From: Sphingorhabdus pulchriflava
Lineage (GTDB): Bacteria > Pseudomonadota > Alphaproteobacteria > Sphingomonadales > Sphingomonadaceae
Direction of reading: 5' to 3'
DNA length: 64,000 nt
Assembly (NCBI RefSeq): GCF_003367235.1
Contig: NZ_QRGP01000001.1
Span: forward strand, 186,001-250,000
The notes under the pieces were generated by a model. That model was not told the DNA's origin, did not search any database, and worked only from the letters and a program-made list of their open reading frames with translations. Position numbers and translations under genes: made by a program. Of this stretch, positions 27,978 through 36,525 are shown piece by piece; the first letter of the stretch is position 1; each line of letters opens with the position of its first letter.

Positions 27978-28628
27978 TCAGGTCCGCTGAAAAACCTGCT
28001 CCATGGTTGTTACGCCTGAGCATTTGTCGCTCGCTTTCGATCCGCCGCCCGCCAGCATTGAGAAAGCGACAAAGCCGCCGACAACGATTATGATGAACCC
28101 GGCGCTGACCCAGGCCAGATATTTGTCGATGAAAGCCTTAATCGGCGCGCCGAATTTCCAGAATAATATGCCCACCAGCATGAACTGGAAGGCGCGGCTC
28201 AGCACGCTTGACCAGATGAAATCGAATAAGGGCATCTGGATGAAGCCCGCGGTCAGTGTCAGCAGTTTGAACGGGATCGGTGTTGCACCTTTTATCAGGA
28301 TGATCTCCGCCCCGAATTCGCGCAGATAACAGGCGGCGGCAGGGAAAGTGTCCCACAGGCCCAAGGCCTTGAGCAAAGATACCCCGATGGTTTCATAAGC
28401 GAAATAGCCGATAGCATAGCCGAACAATCCACCCAGCACCGATGCCAGCGTGCAAATCATGCCATAGCGGATAGCCCGGTCAGGTCGCGCTAGGCACATC
28501 AGGCCGAGCAGCGGATGCGGCGGGATCGGGAAGAAGCTCGATTCAATGAAGGAGAAAAGGAGCAGCCAGCGCTCCGCATGGGCGTGTGCGGCTTTATCCA
28601 TCATCCATTCGTACAGGCGTTGCAGCAT
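27978..28628 (-). CDS. YqaA/DedA-like inner membrane protein
   Basis: A 216-residue SNARE-associated (VTT) domain protein. Four or more helices are visible; family hallmarks are an N-terminal segment with LLFSFIESSFFPIPPHPLLG and a central GATPIPFKLLTLTAGFIQMP, the conserved G-x-x-x-P-F-K region of the VTT domain. Members act in lipid flipping or membrane homeostasis. The neighbour on the same strand is the DUF2339 protein, 38 nt upstream. Confidence 0.82.
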   Translation of the reverse strand: MLQRLYEWMMDKAAHAHAERWLLLFSFIESSFFPIPPHPLLGLMCLARPDRAIRYGMICTLASVLGGLFGYAIGYFAYETIGVSLLKALGLWDTFPAAACYLREFGAEIILIKGATPIPFKLLTLTAGFIQMPLFDFIWSSVLSRAFQFMLVGILFWKFGAPIKAFIDKYLAWVSAGFIIIVVGGFVAFSMLAGGGSKASDKCSGVTTMEQVFQRT

Positions 28629-28666
28629 ATTGGCGGCTCTAGGGGGTTTCTCTATCCGGGCAAGAC

Positions 28667-31303
28667 TTAATCGGTCGTGGCCTTGCCCGCACGCATCACG
28701 CGGCCATAGGCCCAGCCGATGCCGATCAAGGCGATGCCCAACCCCATGAAAGAAAGGATCCGCAGCACCCCTTCGAGCGCGGCGGCGTCAATCAGGAAGA
28801 CCTTGAGCGTGACTACGGTCAGCAGCGCCAACCCGGCAAGGCGGAGAACGGCGAGGCCGGTTTTGATCCCTATGGCAAGCCAGGCAATCGATAGTGCGAG
28901 CAACGCCGCCGAGTAGAGATAATTCTCCCCGACATCGATGGTCGCCCCCGAGATCAGATTGCCTTGAACCAGCTGACGAACGGTGACGAGCGCGGTGAGC
29001 GCCATCGCCAGCAGGCTCCCGATTTCAGCCAGTTTCGGTAGTTGTGGATGTGCTTTTGCGATAATGGGACTACGTGCCAATTGCCACAACCAGAAGGCGG
29101 AAAGGCCAATATGGATCGTGCCGAGATTAGCGATGGGTGCCGGACCAAGCGCTTGCGCCTCGTATAGCGGATTGAAGACGCCCAGGTCGAACCAGCACAG
29201 CCGGAACAGCGCCAGCGCGATCGCGGCCAGACCTGCCTTGGCCCAGATGCTCGCGCCCTCGGTCGCACGGCGCATCGCCAACCATCCGGCGAGGAAGAGC
29301 AGCTGCGTCATCACGACCCGTTCGGCCAAGCCAAGCGTGATGAATTGGGACGGACTGTCGATATGCGCGACCTGCTTGGCGATCAGCCAGATGAAAGCGA
29401 GCAAGCCGGTGCCGCCTGCAAACCATGTCGCCCACCTTGTCCAGCGACCTAGGGCGAATTGGGGAAGTGCGGCGATCGCCAAGACCAGCAGCGATGGCAG
29501 CAGCGTCAGCTTGGCGGCCTCGGTGATGTCGGGGAGGCCCGATACAGTCAGGATCTCGCCGCCCAATGCCCCGCCCAACGCATCGAGGAAGCGCCATGAC
29601 CCGGCGACCAAGGCGAGGATGCCAAAGCCCAGCGGAATCGCTGCCAGTTTTTGCATCGCGCTGCCATTGGTGCGGATGGCCCATGCGGCGAGTGCAGCAG
29701 CGATGGCGAAGGTCGCACTAGCAATATAATCATTCGGCAGGAGGTGCGTGAGCGCCAACCAGCCCATCGCCGCTGCAAGAGCTGCGCCGGCGATCTGGAC
29801 GATCTGGTCGATGCGCGACGACGCCTGCCGCCACTGCCATGCGATGAAGGCTGCCGGTGCAATCAGCAGCGCGGAAACTGCGGCCCAGACGCTGTCGGGA
29901 TAGTCCGGCTTGGCAACCGTGAAGGCTGCTGCAAAGGGCACCGCCTGCGCCATTAGCGCGAGTATTGCCCAATAGGCCCGGCTGGGCTGGTCGCTGCGCG
30001 CGCGCAGATGCGCTGGAATGGCGAAAAGCAGGCCAGTGCCCAGCGATGCCACGATCATCATCGTCCGCGAAGCCTGACTGTCCCATCCCGCCGCAAGCGG
30101 CATCAGGCACAGGAGGAGTGCGCCGAACAGGCTGGGCATATGCCGCTCGTCACGCCAGGCGAGTGCGATCGCCATCGCCGACAGCACCCCGTAAAAGCCC
30201 CATCCGATCCAGCTGAATTGCAGACGCGGCAACAGCATCGCGAGTTGCACCAGCGCCAGTGCCATCGGCGCGTAGCGGGCCATCGCTTCGAGCCGCGGGT
30301 CGCTGCCGACAAAGCGGTCGCCCACCAATATCGCTGCCCCGCCCGCGGCGAGGACGAACAGCCCCACCAACGGCAGGGCGCTTTCGGCTGCTACGATTAG
30401 GCCGATGGTCCACAGCGCGCCGCCACCGCTTGCGAGCAGCAGCAACCATAGCCAGCGGCGCCACAAAGCGAGGCCGAACAGGCCCGCGAGGAAAACGCCG
30501 AGATAGAGCAGCAACACTGGCACATTGTCCGGCCCCAGTCCGGCGACCCAAGGTGCGGCAAAGCCGCCGATGAGCCCCATCAGCGCAGTTGGCGGGCCGT
30601 GGCGGAGCGCGAGCGCGAAAGCGAGGATTGTGGTGGCGATGAGCAGGGCAAAGGCGATGGGCATGCCGATCAGGCCATAGACTTCGGCCACCATGTAGAG
30701 CGTGCCGTATAGGATCGCGATGCCAGCCCCCGCCAGCGATTGGGCGATGCGCGGATCGGCAGTGAAGGATTCGCCGATTTTGGGCAACCGCCCGCCCCAT
30801 TGGCTCCCTGCGATCAGCAACAGCGCAAACAGCGCCGCCAGCACCGACCGCGTGCCGGGGCCGAGAAGTCCGGCGTCGATGGTGTAACGCACAAGGAAGA
30901 AGCCTGCGAAAACCAGTGATATCCCGCCGACCCAGATCGGCAATTTGCCGCCCACCAGTTCCTCGAAGCTCCAGCTCCTCTTTGGTGGGGCTTCCGTTTC
31001 GGGTTCGGGGTGGGGAGGTGGGGCTTCGATAGTGGCGCGCGGTTTTTCATCCGACACTTCGCCTTTGACAGTCGCCGGTCTGCGGCTGGCATAGGCCATC
31101 GCCGGGGGTGGAGCAGTTGGTGAGTCCGCTTCCTCTGCAACGTCCCGCTGGGCTGCAACCGGCGCGACTGATCCGGCATTCATCCGGTCGATCAGTATGG
31201 AAATCCGCTCCTCGAGCAGTTTGATGCGCCCGTTGAGGTTGAGCAGCCAGACTGCAAGCACCAGCGCTATCAGCAGTAACAGGCCTTCCATCGCATCCCC
31301 CAT
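28667..31303 (-). CDS. DUF2339 multi-pass membrane protein
   Basis: An 878-residue protein with one N-terminal helix (LLLLIALVLAVWLLNLNGRI), a ~100-residue Pro/Glu-rich linker with a short coiled-coil start (RIKLLEERISILIDRM), then some 20 or more hydrophobic helices from about residue 115 on (FEELVGGKLPIWVGGISLVF is the domain entry). This architecture is DUF2339; no biochemical function is known to me. It is one of the longest ORFs here and the composition is strongly Leu/Ala, as for a transporter- or glycosyltransferase-like fold. Confidence 0.88.
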   Translation of the reverse strand: MGDAMEGLLLLIALVLAVWLLNLNGRIKLLEERISILIDRMNAGSVAPVAAQRDVAEEADSPTAPPPAMAYASRRPATVKGEVSDEKPRATIEAPPPHPEPETEAPPKRSWSFEELVGGKLPIWVGGISLVFAGFFLVRYTIDAGLLGPGTRSVLAALFALLLIAGSQWGGRLPKIGESFTADPRIAQSLAGAGIAILYGTLYMVAEVYGLIGMPIAFALLIATTILAFALALRHGPPTALMGLIGGFAAPWVAGLGPDNVPVLLLYLGVFLAGLFGLALWRRWLWLLLLASGGGALWTIGLIVAAESALPLVGLFVLAAGGAAILVGDRFVGSDPRLEAMARYAPMALALVQLAMLLPRLQFSWIGWGFYGVLSAMAIALAWRDERHMPSLFGALLLCLMPLAAGWDSQASRTMMIVASLGTGLLFAIPAHLRARSDQPSRAYWAILALMAQAVPFAAAFTVAKPDYPDSVWAAVSALLIAPAAFIAWQWRQASSRIDQIVQIAGAALAAAMGWLALTHLLPNDYIASATFAIAAALAAWAIRTNGSAMQKLAAIPLGFGILALVAGSWRFLDALGGALGGEILTVSGLPDITEAAKLTLLPSLLVLAIAALPQFALGRWTRWATWFAGGTGLLAFIWLIAKQVAHIDSPSQFITLGLAERVVMTQLLFLAGWLAMRRATEGASIWAKAGLAAIALALFRLCWFDLGVFNPLYEAQALGPAPIANLGTIHIGLSAFWLWQLARSPIIAKAHPQLPKLAEIGSLLAMALTALVTVRQLVQGNLISGATIDVGENYLYSAALLALSIAWLAIGIKTGLAVLRLAGLALLTVVTLKVFLIDAAALEGVLRILSFMGLGIALIGIGWAYGRVMRAGKATTD

Positions 31304-31422
31304 GGCGGTTCAGGATCAAGGGCTTACCCGCTTCGCCGCGATTGGCAAGCGCGCTCGACGTACTGGTTGCAAAGCGCAACTGATATGGCAAACAGCGCAG
31401 CAGGAAATTCCAGCAAAGGACG

Positions 31423-32067
31423 ATGATTATGATTCTCTATGGCGCACCCCTCTCTCCCTTTGTCCGCAAGGTTTTGGCCTTTGCCGCTGAAAAGGGGGTC
31501 GAACTGGAGCTGGTTCCGGTCGGACTTGGCGATCCCAACCCGGATTTCATTGCTAGCAGCCCGTTCCGCAAAATGCCCGGCTTTCGCGATGGCGATTTCA
31601 CGATTTCGGATTCGTCCGCGATTGTAACCTATTTGGAGGCCAAGCAGCCCGAACCCGCGATGATCCCGGCGGATCCCGCCGATCGCGCGCGGTCGGTGTG
31701 GTTCGATGAATTTGCCGATACGATTGTCACCACCGCTGGCGGGAAGATTTTCTTCAACCGCGTCGTCTCCCCCAAATTCATGGGCAAACCAGGGGATGAG
31801 GAAGCCGCCAAACAGGGCGAGGCTGACATGGTGCCAATCTATGATTATCTGGAAGGCATCATTCCGGCGTCGGGCTATCTGGTCGCAGACCGGCTGACGC
31901 TCGCCGATATCGCGGTTGCCAGCCCCTTTGTGAATGTCGCCCATTGCGGGATCGTGCCTGACCCCGCAGCATATCCCAAACTCACCGCCTATCTGGCAGG
32001 CATCCACGCACGCCCGGGCTTTGCGACCTGGATCCCGCGCGAAAGGAAGATGCTTGGCTTGGGATAA
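31423..32067 (+). CDS. Glutathione S-transferase family protein
   Basis: A 214-residue GST: thioredoxin-like N-terminal domain (MILYGAPLSPFVRKVLAFAA, with Ser/Pro at the glutathione site, and FTISDSSAIVTYLE, the SNAIL/TRAC-like Ser that holds glutathione), then an all-helical C-terminal domain with LADRLTLADIAVASPF. ATG at 31429 is an alternative start. It precedes the gene transfer agent cluster but is probably unrelated; about 80 nt downstream lies a terminator hairpin that could end its transcript. Confidence 0.88.
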   Translation: MIMILYGAPLSPFVRKVLAFAAEKGVELELVPVGLGDPNPDFIASSPFRKMPGFRDGDFTISDSSAIVTYLEAKQPEPAMIPADPADRARSVWFDEFADTIVTTAGGKIFFNRVVSPKFMGKPGDEEAAKQGEADMVPIYDYLEGIIPASGYLVADRLTLADIAVASPFVNVAHCGIVPDPAAYPKLTAYLAGIHARPGFATWIPRERKMLGLG

Positions 32068-32091
32068 AATAACCAAATAGGTAAAAATATC

Positions 32092-32122
32092 TTGACATCG
32101 TAACGCCAATACGGCACATATT
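32092..32122 (+). promoter_or_regulatory. Candidate GTA promoter
   Basis: TTGACA at 32092-32097 is a perfect -35 element; CATATT at 32117-32122 is a possible -10 (19-bp spacer; ACATAT gives 18 bp). It lies in the 135-bp gap between the GST gene and the first GTA gene, inside an AT-rich stretch. No other plausible promoter occurs in the gap. Confidence 0.5.
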
Positions 32123-32145
32123 GCGATATTGGAAAAATGCGATTC

Positions 32146-32180
32146 GGGCCGGGGCAGTGAAAACTGCTTCCGGCCCTTTT
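32146..32180 (+). terminator. Intrinsic terminator/attenuator in the GTA leader
   Basis: GGGCCGG plus GGCAGT (32146-32158), loop GAAA, then ACTGC and CCGGCCC (32163-32176), followed by TTTT. The hairpin has about 12 bp with a small bulge and ends 26 nt before the first GTA start codon. It can terminate the GST transcript, or attenuate the GTA promoter just upstream. Confidence 0.75.
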
Positions 32181-32202
32181 CATTGCGCGAAAGGATTTGG
32201 CG

Positions 32203-32658
32203 ATGGTGTTTGGAAAAAAGGCTGCGAGCAAAGGCTTTGGCCCTGCCGCGCAAAAGATATTCCTGGCGCACCTTGCGCAGACATCCAATGTTTCCGCATC
32301 CGCCAAGGCTGCGGGTGTTACGACGTCACCCGTCTATGATCTGCGCAGGAAATCCGCTGACTTCTGCTCGAAATGGCTCGCCGCTCTGAGCGAAGGCTAT
32401 GCGCGGCTGGAGGCGAACCTGCTGTCGGAAGCCCTGTCGGCCCCGGCGAGCAATATGAAGGACAGCACCTTCAAACAGAAGCAGATGAAGACACGGATCG
32501 GCATGGCGCTGCTCGCGGCGCACAAGGCGACGGTGCGCGGCTCGACCAAGCCCGCACTGTCGCGCTCGCGCGATCCGAAAGAGGTGCAGGCGCGGCTGGA
32601 AGCCCGCTTTGCAGCCATGCGCAAAAGGATGGGTGATGACGGCCGCGCCGCAGAGTGA
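32203..32658 (+). CDS. GTA small terminase subunit-like protein (gp1)
   Basis: A 151-residue protein read from ATG 32203, with AAAGGA 8 nt upstream. The helix-turn-helix-like segment NVSASAKAAGVTTSPVYDLR (about 29-48) is typical of terminase small subunits that recognise or feed DNA to the large terminase; in GTAs packaging is non-specific, so specificity is probably weak. The C-terminus is basic (LEARFAAMRKRMGDD). Overlaps the large terminase gene by 23 nt. Confidence 0.8.
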   Translation: MVFGKKAASKGFGPAAQKIFLAHLAQTSNVSASAKAAGVTTSPVYDLRRKSADFCSKWLAALSEGYARLEANLLSEALSAPASNMKDSTFKQKQMKTRIGMALLAAHKATVRGSTKPALSRSRDPKEVQARLEARFAAMRKRMGDDGRAAE

Positions 32659-33952
32659 GGCGGAGCGGGTCGCACGGCGGACGGGCGCGGATTTTATCAA
32701 ATGGCTGAAGGAGAAAAAGCCGGAAAAGCTGTGGCAGATCGAATATGATTGGCCCTTCTGGGCACGCACCGACCAGTATCCGCCACCGAGTGACTGGCGC
32801 ACTTGGTTTGTGATGGCCGGACGCGGTTTTGGCAAGACGCGCATGGCCGCCGAATATGTGCGCGCCTGCGCCGAGGCCGACGGATCGTTGCGGATCGCGC
32901 TGGTCGCGGCCACGCTACACGAGGCGCGGTCGATCATGATCGAGGGAGAGAGCGGATTGCTCGCGATCGCGCCCGATGAGCAACGCCCGACATGGGAACC
33001 GTCACTCAAAAGGTTGGTCTGGCCGACCGGAGCAATCGCCAATGTCTTTGCCGCGTCAGAGCCTGAGGCGCTGCGCGGCCCCGAACATCATCTCGCCTGG
33101 GCGGACGAGGTCGCGAAATGGGAGAAGGGCACCGATGCCTGGGACAATCTGATGATGACGATGCGGCTGGGCGAGGGACCGCGCATCGTCGCCACTACCA
33201 CTCCGCGCGCCGTGCCGCTGGTGCGGCGGCTCCTCAAGGAAGATGGCGTTGCCATCACGCGCGGCGCGATGGAGGCGAACCGATCGAACCTGCCCACCAG
33301 CTATCGGCAGGCGATGGCCGAAACCTATGGCAAAGCGCGGTTGGGGCGGCAGGAATTGCTCGGCGAATTTCTGGAGGATGCCGAGGACGCGCTGTGGACG
33401 CGGGATTTGATCGAGCGGTGTCGGGTGAAGGGTGCGCCCGACATGCGCCGCATCGTCATCGGCGTCGACCCGCCCGCTTCGGCCGGCGGCGATGCCTGCG
33501 GGATCATTGCGGTTGGCAAGAGCGCCGAAGGTAAAGCCTATGTGCTCGCCGATCATAGCGTGAAAGGCCGATCGCCCGAAGGCTGGGCCCGCGCCGTCTC
33601 GGCCGCCGCGCTCGCTTGGGGTGCGGACCGGGTGGTGGCAGAGGCGAATAATGGCGGCGACATGGTGGTCAGCACCCTGCAGGCCGCCGATGTGGCGATG
33701 CCGGTGAAAAAGGTCTCGGCCTCACGCGGCAAGGTCGCACGAGCAGAGCCGGTGGCGGCGCTCTATGAGGCAGGCAAGGCCTTCCATATCGGGGGCTTCC
33801 CCGAGCTGGAGGATGAACTGTGCGGCCTGATCTCGGGCGGCGGCTATGAAGGGCCTGGCCGATCCCCCGACCGGGCCGACGCGCTGGTTTGGGCAATGAG
33901 CGAATTGATGCTGGGCAAGCGCGGGAATGAGCCGCGGGTACGGCAACTTTAA
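32636..33952 (+). CDS. terL: GTA large terminase (gp2)
   Basis: Packaging ATPase and headful nuclease of 438 residues. Walker A is AGRGFGKTRMAAE (about 61-73), and Walker B is in HHLAWADEVAKWEKG. The C-terminal RNase H-like nuclease shows VIGVDPPASAGGDACGI and VVAEANNGGDMVVSTLQ. Start ATG 32636 gives the natural N-terminus (MTAAPQSEAERVARRTGADF); an in-frame ATG 27 nt upstream is less likely. Seventeen nt separate it from the portal gene. Confidence 0.95.
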   Translation: MTAAPQSEAERVARRTGADFIKWLKEKKPEKLWQIEYDWPFWARTDQYPPPSDWRTWFVMAGRGFGKTRMAAEYVRACAEADGSLRIALVAATLHEARSIMIEGESGLLAIAPDEQRPTWEPSLKRLVWPTGAIANVFAASEPEALRGPEHHLAWADEVAKWEKGTDAWDNLMMTMRLGEGPRIVATTTPRAVPLVRRLLKEDGVAITRGAMEANRSNLPTSYRQAMAETYGKARLGRQELLGEFLEDAEDALWTRDLIERCRVKGAPDMRRIVIGVDPPASAGGDACGIIAVGKSAEGKAYVLADHSVKGRSPEGWARAVSAAALAWGADRVVAEANNGGDMVVSTLQAADVAMPVKKVSASRGKVARAEPVAALYEAGKAFHIGGFPELEDELCGLISGGGYEGPGRSPDRADALVWAMSELMLGKRGNEPRVRQL

Positions 33953-33969
33953 ATTTACGGGAGCTTTGA

Positions 33970-36039
33970 ATGAAACTCTTCGGCTGGAAGTCGGCCGGGC
34001 GCGGGATGCTGCGTCCGGCCAAAACGCATGTCTCGCTGACACGCGCCTTTGCGGGCGGGGTGATTGGCGAATGGCCCAAATCCTATGAAGCGCAATTGCG
34101 CGAGGGCTATCTCAACAATGTCGTGGCGCAGCGTGCGGTGCGGCTTGTGGCGGAAGGGGTGGCTTCGGTGCCGCTCTCTGCTTCGGACGATGCGGCGCTG
34201 GCTTTGGTGAAGGCAACCAGCGGCGGGCAGTCGCTGCTTGAGACGCTGGCGGCGCAATTGCTGCTGCATGGCAATGGCTATGTGCAATTACTTGCCGCGC
34301 CCGATGGCGTTGTATGCGAGCTTTATGCGCTGCGGCCCGAGCGGGTCTCGGTGGAGGCCGATGCGCGTGGCTGGCCCGCTGCTTTCCGCTATAAAGCGGG
34401 GGAGGCGGTGACGCGGCTGGCGGCGAACGAGATGATCCATATCCGCACGCATCACCCGCTCGATGACCATTATGGCTTGGGCTGCCTGGGTGCTGCATCG
34501 GGGGCGATCGCGATCCACAATGCCTCGACGCGCTGGAACAAGGCGCTGCTCGACAATGCGGCACGGCCCAGTGGTGCGCTGGTGCATGAAGCGGCAGAGG
34601 CGCTGTCGGGTGAACAGTTTGACCGGCTGCAGGAGGAATTGAAGCGCAGCTTTTCAGGGCAGGATAATGCCGGGCGGCCGATGCTGCTCGAAGGCGGGCT
34701 GAAATGGCAGACGCTGTCGCTGACCCCCGCCGACATGGATTTTGCCGGGCTGAAGGCCGCGGCGGCTCGCGAGATTGCGTTGGCCTTCGGCGTGCCGCCA
34801 ATGCTGCTCGGCCTACCGGGCGATGCGACCTACGCCAATTACCGCGAAGCGAACAAGGCGCTGTGGCGGCAGGCCATCCTGCCGCTGGCGGGGAAGATCC
34901 TCGACGCGCTCTCCGAAGGGTTGCGGCCTTGGTTTTCCGATCTCGCGCTGGCGGTCGACGTCGATCAGGTGAGTGCGCTGAGCGAGGATCGCGAACGGTT
35001 GTGGGCGCAGGTGGCAGGCGCGGATTTCCTGACACTGGAGGAGAAAAGGGCGGTGGCGGGGTTTGATCCCGTGTCTGAGAAGACCAGCGTTCCAGCATCT
35101 GAATTAGAGAACAAAACAGGAATATTAGAGCTGAAATATAATCCTTGGCACGACACCGAGGATGGCAAGTTCACGTTTGCAGGGCAGGGGCGGAATTTTG
35201 GCAATGGTGGGGGTGGCAGTTTCGGTGGCGGCGGTGCCTCGGGCTCTTGGGGCAAGCCAAAACCGAAATCCACCGGAACCTTTGGAGGAGGTGGCGCTAC
35301 TGGGAGTTGGCAGCCGTCCAAACCTGCTGAGTCAAAACCCAGGAAGACAATAAAGCCGCGGTTGATCAAAAGGACCTCAACACCAAAGGCTGTTCCCAAA
35401 AAACAACAGCCGGTGAAGCCGAGGGTGCTTCCTGACAAACGCCCAGATGCGGCAAGTCCTGATTCTGATCTAACGAAAACAATAAAGGTCGACACCGCAT
35501 CAGAACGTAACAGTTCGACTGTTTTTGCTGGCGTGTCTGCAGCAATTGCTGCCGCGGGTGCAGCTACGGCTTCTACTGCCACCAGCGCTGCGACGGCAAT
35601 CGCGACAGGGGTGTCATCCATCAATGTGGTCCGTTCAGGTGGATACAACTTTAGCCGCGATTTCGAAGGGCGTTCTGGGCCGGCATCTGGTGAACTGCGT
35701 CTACAACCTAACCAAAAGAGATCGAGAAGTGCGCAACGCAACGCTGGAAAGCCTGATCGTAAACCGTCAGACCATGGCGGCCATTTGATTGCACGCGAAT
35801 TTGGTGGGCCGGAGATTCCGGAAAACCACATTGCACAGGATGCGAAAATCAATCGCGGAGCCTATAGGAGGCTAGAGAATGGATGGAAGAAGGCGCTAAA
35901 ACGCGGAAAAAAGGTAGAAGTCGAAATCATTCCCAAATACACGGGAAACTCCCGAAGACCCGACTACATCGAAGTCAAATACAAGGTTAATGGGAAGCCT
36001 CATCGGACAACTGTTCCGAATATCCGGAAAGGTAAGTGA
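33970..36039 (+). CDS. GTA portal protein (gp3) fused to a C-terminal nuclease toxin domain
   Basis: 689 residues. Residues 1 to about 375 are an HK97-type portal (GEWPKSYEAQLREGYLNNVV; AREIALAFGVPPMLLGLPGD; ATYANYREANKALWRQ), the usual full length. Then come the junction motif NPWHDTEDGKFTF (391-403), two Gly repeats GSFGGGGASGSW (416-427) and GTFGGGGATGSW (436-447), a Lys/Pro-rich linker (448-495), an Ala-rich segment (516-548), and a nuclease domain (about 555-689). The nuclease has DHGGHLIAREFGG (601-613), NHIAQDAKINRG (619-630) and RRPDYIEVKYKVNG, which match my memory of the DNA/RNA non-specific endonuclease NS_2 family used in polymorphic toxins; H605 is the likely catalytic His. GC drops sharply in the second half. 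Stop is 1 nt before the next gene. Confidence 0.88.
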   Translation: MKLFGWKSAGRGMLRPAKTHVSLTRAFAGGVIGEWPKSYEAQLREGYLNNVVAQRAVRLVAEGVASVPLSASDDAALALVKATSGGQSLLETLAAQLLLHGNGYVQLLAAPDGVVCELYALRPERVSVEADARGWPAAFRYKAGEAVTRLAANEMIHIRTHHPLDDHYGLGCLGAASGAIAIHNASTRWNKALLDNAARPSGALVHEAAEALSGEQFDRLQEELKRSFSGQDNAGRPMLLEGGLKWQTLSLTPADMDFAGLKAAAAREIALAFGVPPMLLGLPGDATYANYREANKALWRQAILPLAGKILDALSEGLRPWFSDLALAVDVDQVSALSEDRERLWAQVAGADFLTLEEKRAVAGFDPVSEKTSVPASELENKTGILELKYNPWHDTEDGKFTFAGQGRNFGNGGGGSFGGGGASGSWGKPKPKSTGTFGGGGATGSWQPSKPAESKPRKTIKPRLIKRTSTPKAVPKKQQPVKPRVLPDKRPDAASPDSDLTKTIKVDTASERNSSTVFAGVSAAIAAAGAATASTATSAATAIATGVSSINVVRSGGYNFSRDFEGRSGPASGELRLQPNQKRSRSAQRNAGKPDRKPSDHGGHLIAREFGGPEIPENHIAQDAKINRGAYRRLENGWKKALKRGKKVEVEIIPKYTGNSRRPDYIEVKYKVNGKPHRTTVPNIRKGK

Positions 36040-36040
36040 A

Positions 36041-36490
36041 ATGACGGAGCAGGACGAAAAGGTAGGAGAAATCCTCAATGCGCTCGGTCAACATATATTC
36101 GAGATAATTGGCCAGAACCCCGATGGCTCGTTCCTGTACGCAGAAGTTGATGACGGCGCTTACGAAGTGGCTATTTTCCATGACGAGGGCGAGCGAGTGG
36201 TCTATTATGATCCAGATAGCGATCTGTTTGATGAAGTCATGAATCTATGGGAAACAGCGCTAGAACATGAAAAATGGACGGTACTTGAATATGATGTTCG
36301 CGACGGGCGATTCAACTCATCATATACCTATGCCGACCAGTTGGACCCAGACGAAGATAGTGATGAACGACGCGACCGCCTTGTCCGAGCTCGATTCGGA
36401 GATAAGCCTGTGATTTATCCACCTTTGGGGCCCGACGCGGTCGAGCTGACACTCGAAGATCTTGCGCATCTCGACGACGACAAAGACTGA
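36041..36490 (+). CDS. Putative immunity protein, YezG/DUF600-like
   Basis: A 149-residue, strongly acidic protein (C-terminus EDLAHLDDDKD) read from ATG 36041, one base after the toxin gene stop, with AAAGGTAAG upstream. The pattern FLYAEVDDGAYEVAIF, HEKWTVLEYDVRDGRFN, YTYADQLDPDEDSDERRDRL and FGDKPVIYPP resembles the YezG (DUF600) immunity family that neutralises nuclease toxins such as Bacillus YeeF. A 60-nt row (36241-36300) has 24 G+C (40%). Expected to bind the C-terminal nuclease in the producer cytosol. Family assignment is from memory, not a search. Confidence 0.75.
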   Translation: MTEQDEKVGEILNALGQHIFEIIGQNPDGSFLYAEVDDGAYEVAIFHDEGERVVYYDPDSDLFDEVMNLWETALEHEKWTVLEYDVRDGRFNSSYTYADQLDPDEDSDERRDRLVRARFGDKPVIYPPLGPDAVELTLEDLAHLDDDKD

Positions 36491-36525
36491 GATTCTGTCG
36501 CACTAGCGGCAATAAGGACTAACCA

